Shown in pieces: positions 8,841 to 16,464 of a DNA stretch of 30,256 nucleotides (positions are counted from its first letter, which is position 1; each line of letters opens with the position of its first letter). Position numbers and translations under genes: made by a program. The notes beneath the pieces were generated by a model that saw nothing but the letters and a program-made list of their open reading frames with translations, was not told the DNA's origin and did not search any database. Origin of the DNA: JBCBTJ01 sp964597685 (GTDB lineage: Bacteria; Pseudomonadota; Alphaproteobacteria; Caulobacterales; Hyphomonadaceae); assembly GCA_964597685.1 (NCBI GenBank), contig CAZQZC010000012.1, positions 1 through 30,256 of the forward strand, written 5' to 3'.

Positions 8841-9053
8841 ATGACTTTGACATTCAAACTGCCCTTGCGCGCAAAATCGAAATCCTCAGCGTCGCCAATC
8901 TTCGACGAACTCGACGCGGACGCACTCGACTATGCGCTGTTCAGCGATGCGGCGGCCCAATCCGCTGAGGACTTAACGCGCAGGCGCGCAGAGGCGGCGT
9001 TCGCCGCGGCGGATGCATTCATGGAACGCGGCGACCCGACACCGGCCGCATGA
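8841..9053 (+). CDS. small conserved-looking protein of unknown function
   Basis: A predicted 70-residue protein, acidic in the middle (DELDADALDYALF) and alanine/arginine rich at the end. I do not recognise a family. Two in-frame ATGs occur at 8835 and 8841. GGGAGG ends at 8834, so the second ATG has the proper six-base spacing and is chosen. It starts 31 bases after the phasin stop, and its TGA overlaps the ATG of the kinase gene (ATGA at 9050-9053). An intrinsic terminator hairpin follows about 90 bases later, which would end a phasin plus small-protein transcript. A role with the phasin or as a small regulator of the kinase is possible but not shown by sequence. Confidence 0.6.
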   Translation: MTLTFKLPLRAKSKSSASPIFDELDADALDYALFSDAAAQSAEDLTRRRAEAAFAAADAFMERGDPTPAA

Positions 9054-10927
9054 AGACGTCCAAGCAGGGGCTAAAGACCCTGTCGACGATGACGGCCCGC
9101 CATGCACATTTGCCCCCAGCCGGCATGGCGGGACCGTTGCCTGACCCGCGTCTGCGAAATGTTCGCAGACGCGGTTATTTTTCGCGCATCAAGCGAGAAG
9201 GCCCTGTCATCGGTCCGGCGTTCATCTTACTATCCGAGCGTGGTTATGCGTGCTCCTCTGAAATGATCGGCCCTGCCGGAGATCGGGTCGCGAGCGCGAC
9301 CGGACTTCTGCTCAGCGCAGAGAACATCGCGCAATTCACGTCGGATCTGGAGACGGCGGTCGCTTCTGTTTTATCCGACCAGCCGCTGCCCCAGACCGCG
9401 GAAGCGATGATCAAGGCGCTCGAGCGGCTTCCAGGCGCGGGCCGTTTCGCCGCCTTCGAAATCGGGCTAACGCCAGACGATCTCGAACCGATCGCCGCGC
9501 CGTCCTTTCCACCCCAAGACGTGGACCGTCTGGCGCAGACCATAGCGCGATTGGATGTGCGCGCTGCTAGCGGCTCGTCGGCGGATGAAATTGAGGGCCC
9601 CGTTTTGGAATTGGGGGGCGTGGCAGCCGCTGCGCACAATCCCCTTGTCTACCCGCTTATGGGCAAAACTGGCGAACCCCTAGCTGTGATCGTCATGGTC
9701 CGGGACGCGCCGCCGGGCCCTGAAACGGACATTGTTCGCCATCTCGTCAAGCAGCTCAGCCGCATCGCAGGCCTGGTCATCGAAGATCGCAGACTTCGGT
9801 CGGATCTGCGAGATCGTCAGGCCCTGTTCCAAAGCCTCACAAGCACAATCGCCGATGCCGTTATCCGGATCGACGCCGCTGGAGACATCGTTGGATACGC
9901 CGGCGGCGCGAAGGCGCTGTTCGGATATCGGCCGAAAGACGTCTTGGGACGCCCGCTAAAGCTCTTGATGCCGGCCGAGCACAACGAGACCGATATGCCG
10001 GAGCCAGGATCTGTTGGAACTTGGGGCGTCCATCAAACACCCGATTTCGGCCGCCGAATGACGGCGCGAACGAAAACGGGGAAACTTATCCCGGTCGAGA
10101 TCGCCCTCTCCCAGTTCCAGTACGCCAACGAAGTACAATTCGTTGGCGTCGTACGCGACATTTCTCAACGGCTGGACGACGAAGTGCGCCTTGAGGACCT
10201 GCGCCAAGCGCTCGATCTCGCCATGCGCCACAGCGCGCTTGGCGAAATGGCCGCATCGATCGCGCATGAACTCAACCAACCAATCACCGCTGTGGCGAAT
10301 TACATGGACGCCGCCGACGCGCTGCTGAAGGACGCAGGCGCGATTGACCGCGCCGCCCTGAAACGGGTCGTCCAAGCCGCCGGCGGCCAAGCCAGGCTTG
10401 GCGGGGAAATCATCCGGCGAATGCGGCGGCTGACCGCCAAACGCAGCCCGGTGTGGGAGGAGGCCGACTTCCATTCCGCAATTTCCGAAGCGGCCGGTTT
10501 CTTCAAGCGTACGGCGATTTCAGCAGGCGTCGACCTGACGATCCGCCAGAGCGGCGCGCCCGGACGCGCCGTCTTCGACAAGGTGCAAATCCAGCAAGTC
10601 GTCTCGAATCTGATCGCCAACGCGCTGAAAGCGATGTCCGGCTCATCGAACAAGACGCTGCTGATCGAAACCGAATTAAGCGCGACCCACGCAGAATTGC
10701 GTGTCGCCGACACCGGGCCCGGCGTGCCCGATCACCGCAAGGCCACGATCTTCGAGAGTTTTGTCACGCATCACGAAGGCGGTCTGGGTATCGGACTCGC
10801 CGTGTCGAAGCGGATCGCCGAGGCCCACGGGGGACGCTTGTTCGTTGAAGACGCGCCAGACGGCGGCGCGCTTTTTTGTTTGGTCATTCCCAGACACCCG
10901 GAGTCTTCGGATGCAGAAACAGCTTGA
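9050..10927 (+). CDS. FixL-like PAS sensor histidine kinase
   Basis: A 625-residue cytoplasmic histidine kinase without obvious TM segments. Residues about 45-245 form a GAF-like region. A PAS domain covers about 258-375 (STIADAVIRIDAAGDIVGY, FGYRPKDVLGRPLKLLMP), followed by the H-box ALGEMAASIAHELNQPITA with His406, as in FixL. HATPase motifs are NLIANALKAM (Asn524), DTGPGVPD and GGLGIGLAVSKRI. The PAS resembles FixL, but the histidine after LLMP (His311) is not at the position where FixL carries its haem ligand, so oxygen sensing through this PAS is unproven; the GAF-like part may be the sensor. The start overlaps the upstream stop (ATGA) and has no strong Shine-Dalgarno site. A terminator-like hairpin lies within codons 33-42. 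The partner regulator gene overlaps its end by 17 bases. Confidence 0.88.
   Translation: MKTSKQGLKTLSTMTARHAHLPPAGMAGPLPDPRLRNVRRRGYFSRIKREGPVIGPAFILLSERGYACSSEMIGPAGDRVASATGLLLSAENIAQFTSDLETAVASVLSDQPLPQTAEAMIKALERLPGAGRFAAFEIGLTPDDLEPIAAPSFPPQDVDRLAQTIARLDVRAASGSSADEIEGPVLELGGVAAAAHNPLVYPLMGKTGEPLAVIVMVRDAPPGPETDIVRHLVKQLSRIAGLVIEDRRLRSDLRDRQALFQSLTSTIADAVIRIDAAGDIVGYAGGAKALFGYRPKDVLGRPLKLLMPAEHNETDMPEPGSVGTWGVHQTPDFGRRMTARTKTGKLIPVEIALSQFQYANEVQFVGVVRDISQRLDDEVRLEDLRQALDLAMRHSALGEMAASIAHELNQPITAVANYMDAADALLKDAGAIDRAALKRVVQAAGGQARLGGEIIRRMRRLTAKRSPVWEEADFHSAISEAAGFFKRTAISAGVDLTIRQSGAPGRAVFDKVQIQQVVSNLIANALKAMSGSSNKTLLIETELSATHAELRVADTGPGVPDHRKATIFESFVTHHEGGLGIGLAVSKRIAEAHGGRLFVEDAPDGGALFCLVIPRHPESSDAETA
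9146..9182 (+). terminator. perfect 13-bp intrinsic terminator-like hairpin inside kinase gene
   Basis: CCGCGTCTGCGAA (9146-9158), a three-base loop ATG, and the exact complement TTCGCAGACGCGG (9162-9174) are followed by TTATTTTT (9175-9182). Stem, triloop and T-tract fit a strong Rho-independent terminator on the plus strand. It is 93 bases after the stop of the small protein gene, yet inside the kinase reading frame (residues 33-42). It probably reduces read-through from the phasin unit into the kinase and regulator genes unless translating ribosomes keep the stem open. Confidence 0.75.
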
Positions 10928-11561
10928 AATCGTCCCGCGCCAGACTGTGTTCGTCGTCGACGATGATCCTGGCATCCGCGACTCGCTGTCAGCCTTATTC
11001 GACGCCCATTGCGTCGCCCACGAGGGCTTTCCGTCGGCTGAAGCGTTTCTGGAGCGTCTCGGATCGCCGCACCAAGGGTGCGCATTGGTCGATTGCCGCA
11101 TGCCAGCGCTCGACGGCGTCGAAACAATGAGGCGGCTTAGAGCCGAAGGCAGGACATTGCCAGTTATCATGATGACGGCCCATGGCGATGTCGATCTCGC
11201 GGTGCGGGCCATGAAAGCGGGCGCCATGGACTTTATTGAAAAGCCCTGGGCCCGGCAGACGCTGTTCGACGCCATCGAGATCGCGTTCGAGCGCGATGCC
11301 CGCAACCGAAGCCAGATCGCCGACAATGAACGGGCGCGCGATCTGATCGCCGGCCTGACGCCGAGGGAGCAGGACGTCTACGCGGAACTCATCCAAGGCG
11401 CGTCGAACAAGGTGATCGCGCGGCGGCTAGACCTGTCGCCAAGGACCGTCGAGTTTCACCGAGCGCGGATCTTCGAGAAGACGGACACCGACAACGTCGC
11501 GGAATTGGTTCGCCTCGCCTATCGCGCTGGACAGAGCGGCGAGCTTGCAGCGCCCTCGTAG
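10911..11561 (+). CDS. FixJ-like response regulator (REC + LuxR-type HTH)
   Basis: A 216-residue two-component regulator. The receiver domain (about 10-125) has the acidic pair Asp17/Asp18, phospho-acceptor Asp61 in LVDCRMPALDG, Thr89 in MMTAHGD and Lys111 in EKPW. The C-terminal LuxR-type domain (about 148-205) reads LTPREQDVYAELIQGASNK and IARRLDLSPRTVEFHRARIFEK, the FixJ/NarL pattern. It would be phosphorylated by the kinase encoded directly upstream. CGGAG lies seven bases before the chosen ATG, within the kinase gene (17-base overlap). Likely targets in this window are the promoters with FixJ-like elements at 8345 and 14276. The orthology label FixJ is an inference from domain order and the neighbouring FixK-type regulator. 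Confidence 0.92.
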   Translation: MQKQLEIVPRQTVFVVDDDPGIRDSLSALFDAHCVAHEGFPSAEAFLERLGSPHQGCALVDCRMPALDGVETMRRLRAEGRTLPVIMMTAHGDVDLAVRAMKAGAMDFIEKPWARQTLFDAIEIAFERDARNRSQIADNERARDLIAGLTPREQDVYAELIQGASNKVIARRLDLSPRTVEFHRARIFEKTDTDNVAELVRLAYRAGQSGELAAPS

Positions 11562-11627
11562 CCGTACGGAGTTGGCCCAGCAGCGGGTAGACAACATTCT
11601 CCAGGCGGACGGTATGGGAGAACCTCC

Positions 11628-13469
11628 ATGGACGATTTCGCAAGTCCGCGCTTGAAATCGAACCAAGTGATTCAAGCCGGCCCGGGCGACGATCGTGGCA
11701 GGCCAGCGCGCGGGCCGCATCCCTTTCAGACAGAGGAGCGCCCAGCCGATGTTCGATACTTTGATTTTCTCGACGAGCACGTTCGTGGATTGGTTGCGCG
11801 CACAACCGGGGGCGCTCCCCTCCTCGCCGGTCTATCGGCAACCCAAGATTGGGCGGTCCATCTTAGCCAATCCCCTGGGCGCGTCGCAGACCTTTGGATC
11901 AAGGCTTGGGTCGAAGCGTGCGATCTCGCGCTCTACGCCCTGGAACGGGCCGGCGGCGACGGCGCTGAACCACCGCGACCCTTGTCTGAGAGCCCACGCT
12001 TCGCGTCAGAAGGCTGGATGCGCTGGCCCTACGACTTGGCCGCGCAATCGTGGCTTGCGGCAAGCGATTGGTGGCGCAGCGCCACGGCCCACGCCCGGGG
12101 GCTGAACGCCTGGTCGGCCGAAGAGACCGCCTTTATGGCGGACCTCGCGCTGCAGGCGCTGTCGCCGGCCAACATCCCTTGGCTAAATCCAGACATTGTC
12201 GAGAGGACCCGCTCGGAGGGCGGCGCAAATTTTCTGCGCGGCTGGGCCTACGCGCTCGACGACTTGAAACACCTGATCCTGGACCAGCCGGCCGACATTC
12301 CCTCCGACTACGTTGTCGGTGAAACGCTCGCCACCACGCCTGGGGACGTCGTGCTCCGCACAGAGTTGATGGAGTTGATCCAATACCGGCCGCAGACCGA
12401 CACGGTTCGGTCAGAGCCGATCCTGATCGTTCCGGCCTGGATAATGAAGTATTACATTCTCGATCTGTCGCAGCGCAATTCTCTGGTCAATTGGCTCGTC
12501 GGTCAGGGCTTTTCGGTCTTCATGATCTCCTGGCGAAATCCTGGGCCAGACCAAGCTGATTGCGGCATGGACGCTTACTTGGAGCTGGGCGTGTCGGCTG
12601 CGGTCGACGCTGTCGAAACGATCACCGGTTCGCCGAAACTTCACGCCTGCGGCTATTGCTTGGGCGGCACATTGCTAGCGCTCGCCTCGGCGGCCATGGC
12701 GGGCCGCGGCGACGACCGCCTCGCCTCGATCTCCCTGCTCGCCGCGCAGACTGATTTCACCGAGCCTGGTGAATTGCGCCTGCTGGTGGACGAAGCCCAG
12801 GTCACGTTCCTAGAGGACATGATGGCGCAGACCGGCGTTATGCCGGCGCAGTACATGTCCGGCGGCTTTAAGATGCTGCGTTCCGACACCCAGATCTGGG
12901 AGCATGCGGTCCGGTCCTATTTCCTCGGCGAGCGGCCGGAAATTTTCGATATCTTGGCATGGAACATCGATGCGACGCGCATGCCAGAAGCGATGATGCA
13001 GGATTATCTGCGCGGCCTTTATCTAGAAAACCGGTTGGCGCGGGGGCGGTATCTGATCGATGGCCGAGCCGTCTCAATCTCTGACATCTCCGCTCCCGTT
13101 TTTGCGCTGGGCGCAGCGCGCGACCACGTCGCTCCCTGGCGCTCTATCTACAAAATCGTCCAACTCGCCGACACAGACGTGACATTCGCGCTGACCACGG
13201 GCGGACACAATGCAGGGATCGTCTCTGAGCCAGGTCACCCAGGTCGAAGGCTCCGCGTCAAGACGATCCATAAGAACGACTATTATCTCAGCCCTGAAGC
13301 GTGGATCCGCGAGTCCGACGCCGTCGACGGCTCATGGTGGCCCGCATGGCGCGAATGGCTCGCATCGGCGGGATCGCCCGGCGATGCAAGGCCTCCGCCT
13401 CAAGGCGACGCCTCGAAGGGCTATCCCATATTGGGCGACGCCCCAGGCAAGTATGTCCGCGAACGCTAG
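11628..13469 (+). CDS. phaC: class I-type poly(3-hydroxyalkanoate) synthase
   Basis: A 613-residue PHA synthase that polymerises hydroxyacyl-CoA into storage polyester on the granule surface. The N-terminal domain (about 50-250) includes FLRGWAYALDDL. The alpha/beta-hydrolase core includes ILIVPAWIMKYYILDL, the modified lipase box GYCLGG with nucleophile Cys344, Asp499 in AARDHVAPW and His527 in TTGGHNAGIV. This is the Cys-Asp-His triad of PhaC. Length fits class I enzymes, which act without PhaE. GGGAG is six bases upstream of the ATG. It follows the regulator gene by 66 bases and, with the phasin gene, makes this a PHA locus. Its stop overlaps that of the convergent FixK-like gene (CTAG, 13466-13469). 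No phaA or phaB is in the window. Confidence 0.95.
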   Translation: MDDFASPRLKSNQVIQAGPGDDRGRPARGPHPFQTEERPADVRYFDFLDEHVRGLVARTTGGAPLLAGLSATQDWAVHLSQSPGRVADLWIKAWVEACDLALYALERAGGDGAEPPRPLSESPRFASEGWMRWPYDLAAQSWLAASDWWRSATAHARGLNAWSAEETAFMADLALQALSPANIPWLNPDIVERTRSEGGANFLRGWAYALDDLKHLILDQPADIPSDYVVGETLATTPGDVVLRTELMELIQYRPQTDTVRSEPILIVPAWIMKYYILDLSQRNSLVNWLVGQGFSVFMISWRNPGPDQADCGMDAYLELGVSAAVDAVETITGSPKLHACGYCLGGTLLALASAAMAGRGDDRLASISLLAAQTDFTEPGELRLLVDEAQVTFLEDMMAQTGVMPAQYMSGGFKMLRSDTQIWEHAVRSYFLGERPEIFDILAWNIDATRMPEAMMQDYLRGLYLENRLARGRYLIDGRAVSISDISAPVFALGAARDHVAPWRSIYKIVQLADTDVTFALTTGGHNAGIVSEPGHPGRRLRVKTIHKNDYYLSPEAWIRESDAVDGSWWPAWREWLASAGSPGDARPPPQGDASKGYPILGDAPGKYVRER

Positions 13470-14203
13470 AACCCGACTGCGTGCCGGATAGACGGACGCT
13501 CATCGGCCTCGTCATCGCCGGATAGCCGGACGAGCCGGGCTCGATCAAGAAGCCGAAAGCGATGCGGCCGGGGCAGATCGATTACGCCCATCTGCTTGAA
13601 TTGGCTCATCATTCGGCTGACTGTCTCAAGGGTCAGCCCCAGATAATCCGCAATGTCGCAGCGGCTCATGGGAATTTCGACATATTCCGATGCGCCCGCC
13701 CCGCAACGCTCCGCAATTTCGAGTAGAAACGAAGCCGTCCGCTCACGCGCGCATTTCCGACCCAGCAAGACCGCCTGCTGGCGCGCCGCCATCAGCATCG
13801 AGCCGATCAGATCGAAGACGGCGCGTCGGAAGTCCGGATCGTCTCGCAAAGCGCGGTCGAACACCGCGCGAGGAAAGAAAGTGGCTTCGACGTCGGTGAC
13901 CGCTTGGGCGCTCACGTCGTGGTCCGCCGAAAGCGTAAGCCCCAAGAAGTCGCCTGGGCCGGCGAAGGCCTGGATCTGGCGGCGACCGTCCGACATCAAT
14001 CGATAGACGGTCACGGTGCCCGTGACGATCTGGAATACGCCGCAATGGGGATCGCCTTGGAAGAACAAATGGTCGCCGCGCGCGAAGTCCGAGGTCCGGA
14101 CGCCAGGCCCGGAAACCGCACCGAACGCGCCGTTCGGAACGGAGATGCCTTCGCTGTCTGACGGAAGCAGGCGTTGATCGATTTCGCGCACTTCAGCGGC
14201 CAT
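13466..14203 (-). CDS. Crp/Fnr-family transcription regulator, FixK-type
   Basis: A 245-residue regulator with an N-terminal cyclic-nucleotide-binding-like barrel (about 35-125, including FFQGDPHCGVFQIVTGTV) and a C-terminal winged helix. The recognition helix LTLETVSRMMSQFK has Glu193, Ser196 and Arg197, the E-x-x-S-R set that reads TTGAT half-sites. It lacks the N-terminal cysteine cluster that binds the FNR iron-sulfur centre, which suggests the FixK class, controlled by expression rather than directly by oxygen. Cys182, just before the recognition helix, is near where the redox-sensitive Cys of Bradyrhizobium FixK2 sits (from memory). Matching FNR/FixK boxes occur at 14312-14325 and 16465-16478. 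The promoter carries a FixJ-like dyad. Its stop overlaps that of phaC. Confidence 0.9.
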   Translation of the reverse strand: MAAEVREIDQRLLPSDSEGISVPNGAFGAVSGPGVRTSDFARGDHLFFQGDPHCGVFQIVTGTVTVYRLMSDGRRQIQAFAGPGDFLGLTLSADHDVSAQAVTDVEATFFPRAVFDRALRDDPDFRRAVFDLIGSMLMAARQQAVLLGRKCARERTASFLLEIAERCGAGASEYVEIPMSRCDIADYLGLTLETVSRMMSQFKQMGVIDLPRPHRFRLLDRARLVRLSGDDEADERPSIRHAVGF

Positions 14204-14275
14204 ACCGTTGTTCCTCCACCACCAGGTTTCCAGCCGTCAGGCCGACAGCAAGATATCTGAAGGTGCGACAAGCTT

Positions 14276-14299
14276 TTCGTAAGTTGGGGAAACTACGAA
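14276..14299 (-). promoter_or_regulatory. inverted repeat, putative FixJ-like site in the FixK-type gene promoter
   Basis: TTCGT-A-AGTT, a short GGGGA/A centre and AACT-ACGAA form a nine-pair dyad with a single bulged base. Read on the strand of the FixK-like gene it contains CGTAGTTTCCCCAACTTACG, close to what I recall of FixJ sites at rhizobial fixK promoters (TAGTTTCCC). It lies 73-96 bases upstream of that gene's ATG. It shares the CGTAnnTTCCC core with 8345-8364. Position and similarity support FixJ to FixK control; binding is inferred. Confidence 0.42.
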
Positions 14300-14311
14300 G
14301 CCCGCGCCGGT

Positions 14312-14325
14312 CTGATCGACATCAA
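14312..14325 (+). promoter_or_regulatory. FNR/FixK box between FixK-like and PPOX-like genes
   Basis: CTGATCGACATCAA differs at one base from the consensus TTGATnnnnATCAA. It lies 63 bases upstream of the PPOX-like gene start at 14389 and 108 bases upstream of the divergent FixK-like gene. The E-x-x-S-R recognition helix of the neighbouring regulator fits this site. It could activate the PPOX-like gene and feed back on the regulator's own promoter. Confidence 0.65.
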
Positions 14326-14388
14326 AGCGAAAACGCGCGGCCCGCGCGCTTCTTGGCGGATAGAAACCGCACCGGGAGGTTCGTCGGC

Positions 14389-14901
14389 ATGAAGCATGAT
14401 CTGCAAACCGAAGCACTCAAAATCATAGAAGACTGCAAGGATCTGGCGCTCGCCACAGTGAGGCCCGACGGGTTCCCACAGGCGACGACTGTGTCGTTCG
14501 TCCATGATGGGCTGAACCTCTATTTCGGATGCGGGCGATCGTCGCAAAAGGCGCAAAACCTGCTTCGGGACCCTCGCGCCTCGGTCACGATGACAGCGCC
14601 CTACGAATCCTGGGACGACATCCGGGGCTTAAGCCTCGCGGTGCGCGCAAAGGAGATGACCACCTCGGCTGAAATCGCCGAGATCGCAAAGATGATGGTC
14701 GCGCGCTTCCCTCAGATCGCCAACATGGAGCCTGTCTTCGAAACCGACGAGGTTTGTTTCTTCCGCCTGACGCCCTTCGTGGCTTCCGTACTCGACTATT
14801 CCAAGGGCTTCGGCCACGCGGACACGGCGACGGTTGACGACGAGGACATCGCTGAGACGCTCGAAAGCCACAAGCACCGCTGGCTGATCCCTGTCCCCTA
14901 A
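14389..14901 (+). CDS. pyridoxamine 5'-phosphate oxidase-like FMN-binding split-barrel protein
   Basis: A 170-residue PPOX-fold protein. The pattern LALATVRPDGFPQATTVSFVHDGLNLYFGCGRSS followed by KAQNLLRDPRASVTM (shown in parts) is the typical strand order of this superfamily, which uses FMN, F420 or haem. The general role is a small redox or flavin protein, not necessarily PdxH. The ATG at 14389 follows GGGAGG and puts the fold at the N-terminus; the frame is open farther upstream but without a better start. The FNR/FixK box at 14312 suggests induction at low oxygen. PPOX and nitroreductase-like flavoproteins are recurrent members of hypoxia regulons. Its stop overlaps that of the convergent protease gene (CTAA, 14898-14901). 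Confidence 0.85.
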   Translation: MKHDLQTEALKIIEDCKDLALATVRPDGFPQATTVSFVHDGLNLYFGCGRSSQKAQNLLRDPRASVTMTAPYESWDDIRGLSLAVRAKEMTTSAEIAEIAKMMVARFPQIANMEPVFETDEVCFFRLTPFVASVLDYSKGFGHADTATVDDEDIAETLESHKHRWLIPVP

Positions 14902-16028
14902 GTTTGCTCCAGTTGCGCGTCGAGGGCGATTAGGTCGAGGAGGTCTTTCAAGACGACCACGCCGACAAGGCGCCCCTGTTCCAGCACCAGGAGCCGGCTC
15001 TGCCGGGTCTCCCGCATCTTTTGCAAGGCTGCCAGAGCGCTCGTATCGACAGCGATCGTGTTCGACTCGCCGACCGGCTGCATCACATCAACGATCGCCG
15101 TTTCGCCCCAGGCGTCGCGCTGAACGCCCTTGACATCGCGTAGGGTCGCGACGCCAACCACGCCGCCGTCCTGTTCAATTGGGAAGAAATCGTGATGGCG
15201 GCGATAGACATGTTCGGTGACAAAGCGGTCGAGACTGGTATCGGCCTGCACTGTATGAGGATTCAGCGTCATGTGCTGGCGCACCCGCGCCGCGCCCAAC
15301 AGGCTGCGCACCCGCACGCCGGTGTAGGACGCCTCCGCAGCCCCGCGCAGAAATAGGCCGATCAACACGTACCAAATGCCGGGCGCGAAAGCGCCGGCGA
15401 GCGCGGCTACGATGCCGAGACCGATGAATACCGTTCCGAAGCTCTTGCCGATGCTCGACGCTTGCCGTGTTGCGTTCATGGCGTCGCCGCTGCGCGCCCA
15501 AAGCGCCGCCCTCAACGCGCGACCGCCGTCCATCGGAAAGGCGGGCAGCAGATTGAAGACCGCAAGAACGCCATTGAGCAGCCCCAAATAGCGCAACACG
15601 CCGTAGGCAGCCGATTGCGGCTCCTCGCCCGCAAACAGGTTGGAGCTCAGAACGAACCCGGCGCAGAGGGCGATACTCATGATCGGCCCCGCGATGGCGA
15701 TAAAGAACTCGGATTTCGGTGAGCGAGGCTCGTCCTCCATGGCGGCCACGCCGCCGAACATGAACAATGTGATGCTGGAGACGGGCGTGCCGTAGGCCTT
15801 CGCAACGAAGGAATGCGCCAATTCGTGCGCGATGATCGAGACCGCTAGTCCGAGGACGGCGGCGGCGGCCATCCAGATATAATCCGCGGTGTCGAGACCT
15901 TCATAGAGCTGCGGAAACACGCCCTGGGCGAGAGACCACGCGATGAACAGGGCGACAAGCGCCCAGCCGAGATCCACCTTGATCTCGATCCCTCCAATCT
16001 CGAACAATTTCAGTGCATGCGTGAACAC
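14898..16028 (-). CDS. M50 site-2-type membrane metalloprotease with two CBS domains
   Basis: A 376-residue polytopic intramembrane zinc protease. The zinc motif HELAH (His68, Glu69, His72) lies in a TM segment, and the third ligand is in NLLPAFPMDGGR (Asp167). About five to six hydrophobic segments cover residues 15-235. Two CBS domains follow (about 245-305 and 315-370: VRQHMTLNPHTV and VGVVVLKDLLDLI), which usually bind adenosyl nucleotides and sense energy state. M50 proteases with CBS domains resemble mycobacterial Rip3 (Rv2625c), a member of the DosR region. The start is GTG at 16028 with GGGGA upstream; the first conserved helix follows at once. It lies 24 bases after the host-attachment-like gene and is probably co-transcribed with it under the FNR/FixK box at 16465. 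The substrate is unknown. Confidence 0.92.
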   Translation of the reverse strand: MFTHALKLFEIGGIEIKVDLGWALVALFIAWSLAQGVFPQLYEGLDTADYIWMAAAAVLGLAVSIIAHELAHSFVAKAYGTPVSSITLFMFGGVAAMEDEPRSPKSEFFIAIAGPIMSIALCAGFVLSSNLFAGEEPQSAAYGVLRYLGLLNGVLAVFNLLPAFPMDGGRALRAALWARSGDAMNATRQASSIGKSFGTVFIGLGIVAALAGAFAPGIWYVLIGLFLRGAAEASYTGVRVRSLLGAARVRQHMTLNPHTVQADTSLDRFVTEHVYRRHHDFFPIEQDGGVVGVATLRDVKGVQRDAWGETAIVDVMQPVGESNTIAVDTSALAALQKMRETRQSRLLVLEQGRLVGVVVLKDLLDLIALDAQLEQT

Positions 16029-16052
16029 CGTGTCCCCAGTCCGCTCCAGTCG

Positions 16053-16403
16053 CTAGTCACTAAATTTGGCGATCTGATGTTCGATCCCGGTCACGGGAAG
16101 ATGTGTCAAATCGCGATCAAACGCGCGAACGATCTTGTCCGCGGCCTGGGGCTCGAGGTGGTCGCGTGCGGCGGCCCGCTTGTCCAAGACGCGCCAGTCG
16201 GCGTCGGCGACGGCGCTTTTAGGATTGGACATGCGGTGCAGGCGGCCTGGTCGGTCGTTGCCAAGATCAGAGGTTCGCGGCGTCTCCCGCATTTCGGCTC
16301 CGCGGATCCGCAGGTCCATGCGCGCCCCATCGCCGACGTTCTCCAAAACAAGGCAACGGCCGCTATCCGCAACAATCACCCTATCTCCGGTCTGAAGTCT
16401 CAT
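16053..16403 (-). CDS. host attachment family protein, internally shortened
   Basis: A 116-residue protein related to the alphaproteobacterial host attachment family (PF10116-type). The N-terminal half matches the family pattern (TGDRVIVADSGRCLVLENVGD, TSDLGNDRPGRLH, SAVADADWRVLDKRAAARD). The C-terminus matches the usual ending DLTHLP followed by an I-E-x-x-I helix. From memory the family is about 140-150 residues, with a VLVAPPxxLGxLR core between these parts. That core is missing here, so the protein is deleted internally but in frame. The ATG at 16403 has AGGAA six bases upstream and puts the conserved strand first; a longer upstream frame is unlikely to be used. The name reflects an old genetic observation; the biochemical role is unknown. 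First gene of an operon with the M50-CBS protease. Confidence 0.7.
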   Translation of the reverse strand: MRLQTGDRVIVADSGRCLVLENVGDGARMDLRIRGAEMRETPRTSDLGNDRPGRLHRMSNPKSAVADADWRVLDKRAAARDHLEPQAADKIVRAFDRDLTHLPVTGIEHQIAKFSD

Positions 16404-16464
16404 CAGGGTTCCTTTGCGTTTGGACAACCCAGCCTCAGTCTTAGCCGCCGGGTCTGGTCCTGGT

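Noticed and set aside
10852..10877. CGCGCC/GGCGCG stem followed by C and six Ts near the end of the kinase gene
   Set aside because: The stem is only six pairs and encodes the conserved GGALF region of the ATPase domain; it could weaken regulator expression, but the evidence is poor.
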